From positions 310,001 through 374,000 of the forward strand of contig JAMAHW010000021.1 in the NCBI GenBank assembly GCA_023627715.1: a stretch of 64,000 nucleotides of DNA, written 5' to 3'. The notes beneath the pieces were generated by a model, which made no database searches, had not been told where the DNA came from, and saw only the letters and a list, made by a program, of their open reading frames with translations. Below are positions 44,105 to 56,496 of the stretch, one piece after another. Position 1 is the stretch's first letter. Each line of letters opens with the position of its first letter. A program made the position numbers and the translations under genes. Source of the DNA: Periconia sp. R9002. Taxonomy: Eukaryota > Ascomycota > Dothideomycetes > Pleosporales > Periconiaceae.

Positions 44105-45652
44105 TGTTTTCTGGGGATTGTTTTCGACGGCCGTCGAAAGTGCTTTTGTTTATATGTAAGAGAGCGGGGAGGGCGGGGTAGTGGGGCGGCCCCGGATGGG
44201 GGGATGGGGATGACGTTGCGGAGGTGGGCGGGGAAGGACAGAAGGAGGGGGTGTCAAGTGGGAGGGTTGGGGCCTACAAAGACAAGAAGGGGAAGGAACA
44301 ATAAAAAAAGAAAAGGAGAGGGAGGAAGGAGTAATGAGAGTTATATATATTGGCAGAAGGTAGACGCAGACGCAGCTCTAGAATCCCAACAGCGAGTAAG
44401 TAGCTAGTTAGCTAATGAACTCGGATGACAATTCTGAACGCTGCTGCGGGAGAGCAGCAGCAGCTAGCTTTAGCTTCCTTCGTTTCCCCGGGGGGTGTTG
44501 GAGCTACACGCATTTGTTGCGTTCTGGGTTCTTTACCATGTACAATTCCTATCGATGCGAAGGAAACGATAACGGCATTTCCATCTCACGAACTCTGACC
44601 ACCTACATCCCTTCATACATACAGTACTAAAGCTTGCTGAACAAAGCAGACATGCATATTGATACACACCTACATACGATTACATACACCTCCCGCAGGC
44701 ACCTAGCAGTGCAAGTAGCTTAGCTTCCCTTGGGGATGCTCCCACCATCAGACCAGAATGACGGAGTTGAAAGCGCGGGGTGGGTGGGTCGATGTATGTA
44801 CAACCGTGTAGAAACTTGGCATCTATTTACTTCTTCTAGTCAATTGGAAGATGGGTCGTGTTATTCGTATCTACCTACCTACCTCTATGAACTGTTTGCA
44901 GTTTTCGTCCCCCACGTTCTGCCCTTTTCTGTTGAGCTCGCGTGATGCAAGAAGCATGCCGTCCGACGCATACGAGGGTCGCGAAGTGGGGTAGTTACAT
45001 ATATTGCCTAGCACGTCAGCTTTTTGGCTATCGTGCTACAGTTATCAAATCCAACTCCAGATAACTTAGGAACTGTGAAAAGCCGTTGGTTAACATCACG
45101 CTTTCGTATATGAATGTATTTTCGTGATTAAATGATGTAATGCTATACATAAATGCAATGCTATCGCTATCGTAGGTGAACGCTGGTTCACTTTGGGGTA
45201 TCATGCTAATCAACTGATGCGCACGGTCAAGGAAAAACAACGAAATCGAAGAAAAAGCGGAAAAAAGCGACGACTGAGCAAGTAGCCACCGTGCAGCACT
45301 ATACCGCCCATGACCTCTCCGTAAACAATTTTGCAAAAGGAAAAGCCAGAAACCCTCCATGGTGGTGGGGACAAAACCGAGCCAGGTTTTTTTGTGTTAA
45401 CCAATGGATTCATCTCCCCGCTGAGATAGTACGCCGGATCCCAAAAAGATTAGAAAATATGCACGCTATGGTTTCGCGAATAAGGGAAGTTGAATCCTGA
45501 AGAGAGATGAAGACGGAGAGATGCTGGGTATCGTAAGGGGTGGTGGTAACGAGATGCCGAAAGATGGAGAGAGTAGATCGATGCTAAAAGTGAGGAACGA
45601 ACGCCCTAGAAGCCGCACCGCGTATGCACCAACGCTCCCCGTCTGCCCTCGC
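44105..45652. other. Intergenic region upstream of GPH1
   Basis: About 1.5 kb between the GPH1 start and the 3' end of the cyclin-like gene. It is G-rich near GPH1; short ORFs at 44415-45500 have no support. Confidence 0.5.
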
Positions 45653-46847
45653 TCAAGGGCTAGGCTCAGGGGTCTGGACACCAAAGGTCCAGATGGCTTG
45701 CCCCTGTGGGGTTATGCTACGCGCGTCTTTCAACCGCCCACTATCCTTATCCGCGGCGGTCGCCGCGTCACTGCCGCAAGTGATGGAGAGAAGGGGATCG
45801 GGGAGACGGCGGTGCATGTCCTTGACCATGGCCTGAACGGCGGTCTCGGTGATGTGCATCAGACCGAAATCGATGTCGAACAGGATAGCCATTTTCGCTC
45901 GCTGTATCTCTTGCGGGGGGAATCGGCCGGCAGATTCAACAAGGTACCAGTGTCGGTCGGAGCGCCCACGGTCATCGAGGTAGCCATGTGCGATGGAGAG
46001 GGCAGCAAGAATGGTCAATTCCCGCTCGGAGCCCTCTGGCCGCGCCTCCAACATTTCCAGCACACACCCAGCAAAGGCGTACATTTCGACGGGCAGGTTC
46101 GCTCGGCGCAGGAATTCCTCTACGGTTTGGACGAGCCGTTCATCTTGGTGGTTGCCACCGGTGACAAGGTCCACGAGGTGGCAAGCATAAACTGTTTTAT
46201 CGACGGTTAGCACCGATCCAAGTCTCGAACGCAACGCACACGCCCAGTATGATGAAAAGACGACGACATGTGCCTGAAAATGACGAGATGTGCACAGGGG
46301 CCATTGCAGGAGACAGAGAGGGAGGCTGTCAAGAATAGCAGCGATGGTCAGGGGCCAAACAATGGCTGGTCCCTATGACGATAGCCGCGCCGGCGGCCGA
46401 GCAACCGTCGAAGGCGCGTGCGCAGGGATCATGGCGGATGCCAGTCCAGTCCCCTAACAAATTGGCCGGCCACACGACGACATGCCCGAAGCAGCGCTGC
46501 TGACGTGCACTGCCTGCACCCCCACGGAGCACCAGCAAAAAACATCGGAGTCGGGAAATAACAAGGGAGAAAAGGAACAATGATGAAAAAGGAGAGTACG
46601 TACCATGTATCTGGAGGTCGTGGTGATGCTGCACGACGGGTTCGGGAGGCGGAGTTGGCAGAGTAGGGGTGCATAAGGCGGGCGGGTGTGGGTGGAGATG
46701 GGCTGGTATCGATTGCACCTTGGCCGGAGGGGTTGGCAGATTGGACAGGGGAACGCAGCTGGCGAGGTACAGCTCCAACTCGTCATCGTCCATGTTGGAA
46801 AAGTCGCTCAGGGCGGGCGAATTCACGGCCATGTTGTCGACAGTCAT
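45653..46847 (-). CDS. Cyclin-fold protein (fungal cyclin-like)
   Basis: Proposed exons 46847-46604 and 46191-45653 give 260 aa; the junction (GTACGT donor, GCTAAC branch, AAACAG acceptor) joins LQIH to VYACHLVDLV in frame. The N-terminus is acidic (MDDDELELYLASCVPL) and then Pro/His-rich. Residues about 85-200 resemble an N-terminal cyclin box: ACHLVDLV, VEEFLRRANLPVEMYAFAGC, LTILAALSIAHGYLDDRGRS, RAKMAILFDIDFGLMHITE. Similar Pezizomycotina proteins have a cyclin fold of unknown partner. The intron of 412 bp is much longer than all others here, so an extra exon inside it is possible. The 3-kb upstream region suggests complex control. Confidence 0.65.
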
Positions 46848-49800
46848 GGGGAGCGAAGGAGAAGGTTGGGTTGATTTCGAGTGGTCGTGGTGATGGCGAT
46901 GGTCGTGGTGATGGCGATGGTCGTTATGGAGGTAGTGGTTGCTCGGTCATTCCAAACCCCCTCCCCCCTCTCAGCTAGCTGCAGTGCCAAGTGAAAGTGA
47001 TGGTACAAAGGTAGGTAGGTAGGTGGACAGGAAGGTAAGAAGCGGGTTTGTAGGTGGTGGAAGGTGGAAGGGTAGGTACGGGATCGATGCAATGCAGAGC
47101 GGGAGAAGAGCAGAAAGGGAGGTTGATGTAGGAGGGCGACAGGCGTCTATATAGGTTTTGGCCTTGGACGAGGAGAGGCATGCATACCTGGGTAGTAGGT
47201 ACATGTGTACATAACGTCTGTGCAGAGAGGCCTGAACGGGAGATGGCCGCCAAAGGATGGACGGATGGATGGTATTGCAGTAGTGAGTTGACGGTGAAAA
47301 GCGGCTGACGTGGGCCCATTTCCCTCCCTCAGGCCTCAGACAATCCAATGCTTTTCTTCTGCCACGGCCACGGCATGGGGCTGCCACTGGGCCTAGGCCG
47401 CATTGATGCGCTTTTTTGTTGCTGCCAAACGCTCCACAGTGTGCGACAAAAAAAGATACTTCTCCACGACAGAAGCACGCTAGAATCTATCGAAATCGTC
47501 CACCAACTATCGAAAAAAAAATTATTTGGGAAAAGAATCCACCGCCGTGAAACACGTACACCTGTCATGGACCAAGAAGAGCCGTTCTCCCGGGCGTACA
47601 TACATAACAAAACTATGTACACGCACACGCAATATCAAAACCACGCACGCCATCACCCACAACTATAGTCGCATATGCACTCCAATCTACACAAGGACCA
47701 TACACACCTCGTCAGCACTATCCCGTCTCCCTATGCAAATTAACATGCAGTCCCCCCAGACCAGTCTAGTCCCCCAACTCCCCCTCATCCGTTTACCGAA
47801 CCGCAATTCAAATGCTCCCCCCTCTCTGTAGTTCTGGTGTGTAGTTAGACACCACTGTGGATAGAAATGATGATAAAGCCCGACCGAGCGGCACTTGACC
47901 CGCCCCTCCCCATAGTGATAGTCGATGCAGTACATATTGTGGCAGCGAACCAGGCCCCGCCGCCCAAACATTATTGCTCGCACGTAATGTAATGTGTGTA
48001 GCGTCCTGCACTGTGTTCGTCGCTTCACTAACTAGTCGCTTCTTTCCAAACCATCTTTTTCTTTCTCTTTCTCTCTCGCTAGCGGCCGAAACTAATTCGA
48101 GCTATTGGAACTTCTCAAGCCTATTTCACACAAACAGTGCCTATATTGTTCTTGCAATTTCCATGCTGCATCAAGTGCGCATCATGGCTGGCTGAACGTA
48201 CATTACTTCGTCTCGACTTCAAAACGAGTCGTCGGTGATTGAGTGATCAGGATCATATTCTTAGCACCGCCGTGGGTAAGCCATCGCCCGCAAAGTTCAC
48301 ATGTAGGTGAGCACAGGCACATAATCCTCCGCGAACCTGCCCGCACGTACACAATGCCCAAAGACGGGATTCTGCATCAAATATCTACATACGTACCAAC
48401 CGACTGTGATGTCCATTACCTACCTCGCGGCCCCCCGTGCGAGATGAAGGGAGGAGATGGAGCGAGCCTAGAGGATTTTCAGCTCTCGCCCATTCTCCGC
48501 CTCGTCTCCCTCCCAATTCGCCCGTGGCTTGTGTCTTTTAGTGTGTCCATGTACCTACCTCCTGACGCTCCGTGTGCGGATTAAAAGTGTGGCTGCGTCG
48601 TCTCTCCTCCCCACACCGAACCCCGTTCTCCTGGCTACGCCGTAGGCTGCATCACCCACCCACCTCATCTCCTCTCCATCAATCTCACACCACCAGACCC
48701 ATTCGCTGCATGCCGAGAAACATTGCGCACTGCAGCATTTGTTGACCCGTATCCACAAACACACACTCTCTCTTTCTTTTCAATCCACTCTCTGCCCAAA
48801 ATCGTCCGATGCTCGTTCGGTGAGGAAGAGTTCGTGCGAATGGATGAAGTGTAGTGCCCCACTTTGAGCCGGTACACGCCGGGAACGCACAAATCCTACG
48901 CACAGCACATAGACGAAACCAAGGATATTGCACGGAATCAATTCAGTCTCATCATCAATGATTATTATCCATGGATACCTATCCACAATGGCCTACACTG
49001 CAACACTAGCGCTCCCATGTCTGACATGCTGACGCCGCAGCCAGTACCTACAGTACCTAGAACCACACCTATATACATAACAGGAAAACCACCGTGAACA
49101 AACAACTCCATATCCACATCTCCCTACATAAGTACTCTTGCTCCGCACACGCACACATATCCAAAATATGCGCGTTATGTCGGCATCAACACTGACTCCC
49201 CTAACCCCTTAACCAAAACTACCAATCCCGCCGCCCAAGCAAACACTTCCACATCCGGAACTAGTACCTACACCGCCTCCTCTTGAGTCTCTGTGTGCTC
49301 TCAACTACATACCGCTACTGCGGGGCGCTGCCTGTTAGGTGTATGGTTTGCCTGACTCGCTCGCGGGTTTGGCGAGGGAGTGCTACAAAGGGTACTGACA
49401 CCCTCGTTGTCAAGGAGGTTGTCAGGTAGCTTTTTTTGTTTGTTTGTTGGTAAGCAGGGACGGGATAGATGGGCAGGCTTCTCCGAAGGACACGTGTGAC
49501 CGTTATGAATTAATTAATCAAAGTATATTTGTATTCGCAAATGATTGATAGAATTATCCACGGCATCAACACTAGGTATAGGTAAAGTCCTTGGCTGAGA
49601 CGTGCACACCGGTAGATATATGTCACGTGATTGAGGAGCTTGGGATTACATAATGTGTCATCTCCAGAAAATGACTTCTGTTGTCCAACATCCGCCTTCA
49701 TGGTTCAGTCAATATGCAACCAAGGAACAGAAATCACCACAAGTGATCACTCGACTGATTGTTCACAGTAGTGACACAAATATGGTGCCCGGCCTAGGAC

Positions 49801-49889
49801 ACACAATCCAAGAGTTGAGTACGCGGGAGAGACCACACAGCCACGTTCACCTTCTCATCAAGGCAGAATACTGATATCGATACAACAAA
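46848..49889. other. Three-kilobase divergent intergenic region
   Basis: Lies between the cyclin-like gene (-) and the F-box-like gene (+). It has an 18-bp GGTCGTGGTGATGGCGAT direct repeat near 46882-46922, a GGTA microrepeat near 47011 and C/T-rich DNA. Many short ORFs overlap on both strands; none is convincing. No core repeat occurs here. Confidence 0.55.
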
Positions 49890-51602
49890 ATGATTTCTTT
49901 TTCGATGGAACATGACCTCCCAGAAGAGATAGTAGACATCGTCGTCTCGCACTGCACACCCGCGTCTCTAATCGCTCTATGCTGCTGTTCAAAGAAGTTG
50001 AATCGTATCGCCACCCCGCGTCTCTACGCCATAGTCTGTTTCCGATTAAAACCCCCAGAATCAGATTTTCCCCGATCAGTTGTCAACAATGACTCGAGAT
50101 ATGCGGCTGAGGATGAAGACCGCCGTGCGACCCACAGCTCCATGTGGTCGTTCCTCCCTTTTGCACACCTGCTGCTCACCTCGCCAGTCCATGCCGGGTA
50201 CGTGCGGTCTCTGACGATTGGACACTTTGAGCAAGATAAACCGTCGCCGGAATGGGCTGTCCGACAGCTTCACCAGTCGTTGGGACAGATTTGTCAGAGG
50301 TGCACTGCGAACGAAGATGATGCGCATGCCGTTGCTGAATTCGTCAACAGCGGAGTCGACAATGCTGCTCTCTTCGCTTTACTCTTCATGCATCTTGGCA
50401 ATCTCCAAAGACTTTGTTTGCCTCCCAACAATCCCGATCGAACCTTCCGCCACAGTCGTTGGGAGAGTCTCATCCGCGTTCTGCGCCTTGTTGCATATGG
50501 CCAACAAGGCGGGTCGGCAGCAGCGCGGCACTATGCGCCTCTCGACATCATGTTCTTCGGTGGAATACACTGGGGTCACCCATCATCAACTGAAGTGGTC
50601 GCTTTTCTCCTTAGCCGCCCCAATATTCGCTCTCTATATGTTTGGAACCTAGGGATGCTACACCTGTACAAACCTGCTCTACAGCTGTTCCAAAAGGGCA
50701 TGGACCCAACCCCCCTGGATGGAACGGCAATCTCCATCCTCCAGCCTCGTTCGCTGGGGTTGGAGTTTGTAGAACTCAAGGAGACGAATTTTTCCGGCAG
50801 CCAGATTCACCATTTTATGGGGGCCTTAATTCCTGGTGTGCTGAAAACGCTAATCTACAAACTTGATTCGAGCTCCGGATCTGGCCACAACGAAATCCTA
50901 GAGAGTCTGACTGCCCACCACGGGACCCTAGAACGTTTAGAATGGCCGAATATTCGCAGGACCCGACTCAACAGTCGTGCCACCATCCTACCTGTCTCTT
51001 TCCAAGCCTTCACCAACCTCAAAAAACTCAAAGTCGCCCCAATCTCCATCTGGGGACGGAGTAGATTACGGGACCAGGTTGCAGTCCAAGATCCCTCTTC
51101 TATACCGATGCTGCGAGACGCGCTACCGTCTACCCTCGACGAGCTCTGGATCACCAACCTCGACGCCGATAAAAATGGCCAGCCTGGATACATCACCACC
51201 CTTGTCCTCCCCGCCCTCTCCCTAGTCATCTCGCACCGCGATGACTCCTTCCCTCATCTCACGCACGTATATCTCTCCTTCGAAAAGGTAACCGATTACG
51301 GTTACAGACGCGCGGATCTTAAATGGTTGAAAGCGCTTCCCCCTATTGCTTTATCCGCCAGGAAAGCGGGCATAACGCTCGTCGCCAATCCTAGATACGA
51401 GTATGACTCCAACATTCCACGTCCCTGGGGCTGGTACGAAGATGTCAAGTGGAAGCAGTGGGAATGCGAGTATGATGACTTCGAGGCCGTTTCGCGGCGT
51501 ATCGTGGTCGCGGACGTAGGGGATGTGGTGGAGGCCGTGAAGGCCATGCCATTGCCAATTCTAGTTGACGAAGAATCGGAAGAGGATGGATGCTCTTTGT
51601 AA
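49890..51602 (+). CDS. F-box-like/LRR-like protein, unknown target
   Basis: A single 570-codon reading. Residues about 8-50 resemble an F-box: DLPEEIVDIVVSHCTPASLI, then ALCCCSKKLNRIATPRLYAI. Behind it are irregular leucine-spaced segments (LQRLCLPPN, IRSLYVWNLGMLHL, LGLEFVELKETNF, LKTLIYKLD, LDELWITNL), as in fungal F-box proteins with degenerate LRRs. Such proteins recruit substrates to SCF ubiquitin ligases through Skp1. The start could be the ATG at codon 1 or codon 6 (MEHDLPEE). Fungal genomes carry many rapidly evolving F-box genes of this type. Confidence 0.75.
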   Translation: MISFSMEHDLPEEIVDIVVSHCTPASLIALCCCSKKLNRIATPRLYAIVCFRLKPPESDFPRSVVNNDSRYAAEDEDRRATHSSMWSFLPFAHLLLTSPVHAGYVRSLTIGHFEQDKPSPEWAVRQLHQSLGQICQRCTANEDDAHAVAEFVNSGVDNAALFALLFMHLGNLQRLCLPPNNPDRTFRHSRWESLIRVLRLVAYGQQGGSAAARHYAPLDIMFFGGIHWGHPSSTEVVAFLLSRPNIRSLYVWNLGMLHLYKPALQLFQKGMDPTPLDGTAISILQPRSLGLEFVELKETNFSGSQIHHFMGALIPGVLKTLIYKLDSSSGSGHNEILESLTAHHGTLERLEWPNIRRTRLNSRATILPVSFQAFTNLKKLKVAPISIWGRSRLRDQVAVQDPSSIPMLRDALPSTLDELWITNLDADKNGQPGYITTLVLPALSLVISHRDDSFPHLTHVYLSFEKVTDYGYRRADLKWLKALPPIALSARKAGITLVANPRYEYDSNIPRPWGWYEDVKWKQWECEYDDFEAVSRRIVVADVGDVVEAVKAMPLPILVDEESEEDGCSL

Positions 51603-52188
51603 CTTGACTCTTTTTTTTTTTCCTTAAGAGAGAGAGAAAGAGTGATGAAGAGCTGTGGTGATGTTCTCATTCTGCCGATCTGGTATAGGAATAATCTAAG
51701 TGAATCGCTGTCTTAAATCAACACCTTACTATTCTATCTTAACTCGTTCCCTATTGTCCCACTTCTGTCTTTTATATAATCTTTGCTACGCCATTGAACT
51801 TGACTTGATTTACCTCATTTACATACATACCCACACATACCCTTCTTCCTCCCCTATCCCCCTAAACAAAGCGCGCAAACTGAACCATAGATCAAACGTA
51901 TAGATCCCCCTTTCTTCTCCCAACCACCTTCCCCCTCCTCCCCGCCTTTATTTCCCTCCAATCCAATCCAATTCAATCCAATACATTTCACAACCAACCA
52001 ACCAACCAAATAAAAACACACCAACCTGTCCCAAAACCCCCACATTCCAACGCCATAATCAATTGAAGATCACTGCACTTCCCTAGCCCCGCCGTTTATT
52101 AAGAGTAGGGCTAAAGGAAGAAGTGTGTGTTGTGTTAATCCATGTTAAAAGGTCGACTAATCTAGACTAGCCTAGGTACAACTCCTTG
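51603..52188. other. Intergenic region before the right repeat cluster
   Basis: About 590 bp, C/T/A-rich, with CCAAT/CAACCAAC-like words at about 51955-52005. No gene. Confidence 0.5.
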
Positions 52189-52964
52189 CATCACTGCAAT
52201 GCCGGGAGCTTCACTGCAATGTTTGGCGCGCTGGAGGAGTTGGGGGAGTTCGTGAGGAGGGGGCGGCGAGGGGCGAGGACACAGTGTGTATGCCTTATTT
52301 CACTGCAATCTTTAGTCCGGCTGAGGAGTTGGGGAGTTAGTGTGGGGCCAACGTTTGAGCCAACTGGAAGGTAACAGGCTTCACTGCAATCTTTAGCGCC
52401 CCGGAGGAGTTGGTGAGTGAGGGAATGCGGCTGAAGGAAGTGGTGTCTGTTGTGTTGTTTTGTCAAACGAGGTTGATTAAGCAGGCAATTTCAGCCAAAC
52501 ATGTCAAAGCTTCTTTCACTGCAATCTTTGGCGCCCCGGAGGAGTTGGAGAGACCTCATTGCGCGGTGCCTTACATGCATGAAAAAAGTATTATGCACTT
52601 GGAATAGTAATGACTACCTAGGTTGCCTAGGCCTAGTTTGGAAAGGTTGTTGTAAAAGGTGTTTACTGCGACAAAGACCGTATAATCCCGACATGCATAT
52701 TTCACTGCAATCTTTAGCCCCGCTGAGGAGTTGGACAGACCTCATGCACATAAGCCTAGGTACCTATTGCCCAATCACGCAACGGCGTCTTTCACTGCAA
52801 TCTTTGGCGCCTCGGAGGAGTTGGAGACGGCAAGTATTTTTCGAATTACCGTTGTAGTAGTTGTTACTGCAATATCTAGCGCCGCAGAGGAAATATGTGT
52901 ATTTCTGTGTAAGGAAGTTTACGATAGGTCGGTATGGACCCACATTTCACTGCAATCTTTAGCC
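52189..52964 (-). repeat. Right repeat cluster, part A (nine cores)
   Basis: Cores read TTTCACTGCAATCTTTAGCC on the + strand (- orientation), starting at 52189 (truncated), 52209, 52298, 52379, 52514, 52700, 52790, 52862 and 52945. Most are followed by GCGCCCCGGAGGAGTTGG-type caps. Spacing is 20-186 bp. There is no ORF of note. Confidence 0.9.
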
Positions 52965-53405
52965 CCAGGGAGATATTGGCAAACCGGTGAACCCATCAGC
53001 CTCATTTTTTACCTCCTATGAAGGGGTGAGAGGGTGGATAATCAAACAGTTTTGAATTTCTTTTTCCTCTTTCGTGACAGTGATTTTTAGATAGAATTAT
53101 TTTGAAAGAGAGATGACAGGCATGGAGTTTGATATTTGTACTCCAACGTTGGTAGTAGGCAAGTATATAAACATAAATGACGCATAAATCCAAATTCCAT
53201 CTACCGTGACTTCACATCTTCTACATTTACGAGGGAGAAGAGAGTTGAATAGTCAATACCAATTCCCAATGCGAGGAGAGTGTAAGGAGATGCAAAAATT
53301 GACCGACCAATGATTGCACTGGTTTGATTCGTATATAACTCAAACAGAGAGGAGGCTGAAAGGCCGGAAAGGGCAAACTAAGCACAGACGTCAAATTGCG
53401 TGCGA

Positions 53406-54204
53406 TTTTACTGCAATCTTTAGCCCCACTGTGGTGTGTGTGTGTAGCACGTGTAATGCAGGGTGGCTGATTTGGCTTGGCGCACATGTTACATCAAACT
53501 AAAGAGGTGCTACGCGTAATCACCTTCAGTGCAATCTTTGGCGCCCCGGAGGAGTTTGCACTGGTGGCTAGTCAGCTGATGAAAGGGTGAGGCTGTACGT
53601 GGAAACAAACTATCCAGTGTAGAGCTCATACTTCCACACCTTTTCTCGCATACTGTTATTATGTTAACTACAATCTTCTGCATCCCAGGGGAGTTTGCGA
53701 TAATCAGCTATCCAAAGGTCAAAGTTGTATGAATCAGAAAACAGGCAGTAGCAATTTACTACGATCTTTCGTGCTCCTGAGGAGTGTGAAGATTGCGCAT
53801 GGTTAGATTTGTAGGTGTTGATTCATGTTTTCATCTTTCGTTGGAGATATGACGCTGCTTCTTATACGCTCACCGGAAGTGTGGTATGTCTATTTTATCC
53901 TCTCCGTTATTGGTTTCACTGCAATCTTTGGCGCCGCAGAGAAGTGCGATAATCAGCGTATATGTAAGTAAGCAAAGTCATGCACACCCTCAATCTGTTA
54001 GAAACACAGAGATGATTGGTCGGCTAATCTGCTTCTACACACTTCCTATCTTGGAAGAAATACAAACCAATCACTAGACAAAGTTTGATAGGCTTTCCTA
54101 ACCTTGCGCCTTTCACTGCAATGTTTAGCCCCAGCAAGGTGTGTGTTAAAAAACCGGTGACATTACGACCTGAATTGAGCCTTCCTTCACTGCAATCTTT
54201 AGCC
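53406..54204 (-). repeat. Right repeat cluster, part B (seven cores)
   Basis: Starts at 53406, 53524, 53662 (degraded), 53754 (degraded), 53914, 54111 and 54185, all in - orientation. Spacers of 54-178 bp separate them. No gene is present. Confidence 0.85.
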
Positions 54205-54351
54205 CCCGAGAGGAGACGAAAAGCTACCTACCATAATCACACCACGCACGTCCATCAGCACGAACTCTAAGCCAACGATCGCCAATCATGAGCTCCCAAC
54301 AGACATGTGTATATATGGGGATACCGGTGAACTCTCCCACCGGTTGATCCT

Positions 54352-55268
54352 TTTCACTACAATCTTTAGCCCTGGGGAGATGTTGCAAAACCGGTGAACC
54401 AAAGACATTTCCAGCGCCTCGTCAATGGTTGCCTGTTGATTGCCTTCTTCTTCACTGCAATATTTAGCCTCAACGCGATGTTGCAGAACCGGTGAAGTGA
54501 AGAGATTTTCGACCTTGTACAACAGAGCTTACCTTTTTGTTGAATACGAGATATTATTCACTGCAAACTTTGGCGCCACAGAGGAGTCTGGCCTCCTGCT
54601 AGACGATGGGTAGGTATTCAATCAAGTATAGGATCCGCGTGTGATGTCACCTTACTTACACCTTCACTGCAATCTTTAGCCCCAACGCTGTGTTGCAAAA
54701 ACCGGTGAAGGTGATCTTTAGCCCCCCAGAGAAGTTAGAAAGTTACCTGTCATCAGCATGGCCCTCTAGCTAAACACGCTTCGTTGTTAATAGAAGCGGC
54801 CCTCAAAAAAATTCACTGCAATCTTTGGCGCCCGCGAAGAGTTGTAAATCTTGGGACAGTAATTCCCTTCACCCGTGACACGGCGAACACTAATGTCATT
54901 CCCCCTCCACTGCAACCTTTAGCCCCCCAAGGGATTCATATATTTGCTTGAAAAGTCACTATAACACTGAGTTTACTGCAAGCCCTTACCCCCCACACGA
55001 TCTCTCCAAACTAGTCAAAGTGAACGTTTTCTCAAATGTAGGGTTGTGTATGCGTATTCCACAGTCTTTCTTTGCCGCTATGCATATTTATCATGCAAGT
55101 ACGTATTGATTCCATTGCAGGAGGGATGTGCAATTGATATCCACTGCAATCTTTGGCGTCCGCGAGGCGTTGGAAATAGTTCGCATGTGACACACGGCGA
55201 ACGTCCTGGAAGACTCGAGCGTTAACGTCTTGTCTTGACCCGAGCGTTTTCACTGCAATCTTTGGCGC
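54352..55268 (-). repeat. Right repeat cluster, part C (ten cores)
   Basis: Starts at 54352, 54450, 54556, 54662, 54708 (5' truncated), 54811, 54905, 54970 (degraded), 55139 and 55249. Copies at 54352, 54450 and 54662 have the CAACxxxxxGTTG-type or related cap, with ACCGGTGAA 18-20 bp beyond the core. All are in - orientation. Confidence 0.88.
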
Positions 55269-55372
55269 CCGCGAGGAGTTTGTGAACAGTTATGTAGTTA
55301 CCCTAGACATTCACCCCCCCTACTCACCCAACTAAGCCTACATGTGAACCACATACAGGGCCTCCACCTCCC

Positions 55373-56274
55373 TCTTTACTACACTCCCTAGCCCCAACGC
55401 AGTGCCGCAAACAAAGCCCCTCCTCTCTCTGAGCAAACCTTTACTATATCTGACTAACCGTATCCCTGCACTCTACCGCCGCCTTGGAATTTGCACTGCA
55501 ATTATTAGCCCTCCAAAGGAGTCTGAACTACGCGAGTACTGGCTGAATTTGATAATAATGAAGACGCGGAAAATGGTATACTCCGATTAGGAGGTAGAGA
55601 TATAGCTCCTCTCTGCCCCAGAGAGGGAAGTGGAAGAATTAAGGAAGTGTTTCGTTAGTACTAATATTCTGAAGTCGTGGATTCCAGCGAGCGAAGAGTG
55701 ATGACTAGGATTATCTTGTTCTTCCTCAGATTTTGGTGGATGTTAGGCAAGGGTTCACTGCAATTTTTAGTCCCCTCGAGGAGTTTGAGCCGGTGAACGC
55801 GAACCTTTTGCTGTCATGTATGTAAGTATTAATGGATATATATTCCATAATCCCTCGTGATTCATGATTAGATTGCAGATTTTCCCATGGATCTTGGTGG
55901 CCACCGGTTGCACCGGTGAACTCGTCCCTCACCTATTTCACTGCAATCTTCATCCCCCAGAGGATTTGAGACCGGTGAAGGTGAACCATTCGTGTTTATG
56001 CATCCCTGAATTCCGATGAGACGGACCTTTCACTGCAATTCTTCGCGCCCGCGAGGAGTTGAAAATGTTTACCCAAGACATTCAATCCCTCCAACTCACA
56101 CCAATAAGCACAAGACTTCTCCCACCCTCTCCACCCCATGCTTCATGTAAGAGGTAAGAGTAGCCTCTAATCTCTTCACTGCAATCTTTAGCCCCCCAGA
56201 GTCATTTGCACCGGTGAACCTCTCGGGTTTGTGAGATCCTTTCGGCTAAACATTGTTCACTGCAATCTTTCGCG
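55373..56274 (-). repeat. Right repeat cluster, part D (seven cores)
   Basis: Starts at 55373 (degraded), 55491, 55753, 55936, 56028, 56174 and 56255. Those at 55753, 55936 and 56174 have the downstream ACCGGTGAA or GCCGGTGAA. The last is directly preceded by a truncated + strand core. Confidence 0.88.
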
Positions 56275-56364
56275 CCCGCGAAGAGTCGTCTGTAAACAAT
56301 CCAACAACCATCCATCCTACATGTTCACACGTGACATCAACTCACACCCACATACCCTCCATTA

Positions 56365-56496
56365 CGGGGTTTGGCACACCCTGGGAATACTTTCCGACAG
56401 AAATCAAAGTCTAGATTGTACGTTAAGAGGGTGTTAAACAGTATTTTAAAGTAGAAAGTGCGGTTAACACCCTATCCTAAGCCTAGCCAAACCCCG
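56365..56496. mobile_element. 132-bp MITE of Tc1/mariner (Fot1/pogo) type
   Basis: Perfect 11-bp terminal inverted repeats, CGGGGTTTGGC at the left end and its complement at the right, are flanked on both sides by TA (56363-56364 and 56497-56498). A second inverted pair, AGGGTGTTAA and TTAACACCCT, lies inside. TA duplication and these ends fit Tc1/mariner elements such as Fot1. With no coding sequence it must rely on a transposase elsewhere. It sits in a spacer of the right repeat cluster, so it arrived after or independently of that array. Confidence 0.75.

Noticed and set aside
45521..46210. 229-codon + strand ORF
   Set aside because: It is the antisense shadow of the cyclin-like exon 2, which has recognisable cyclin-box sequence on the - strand.
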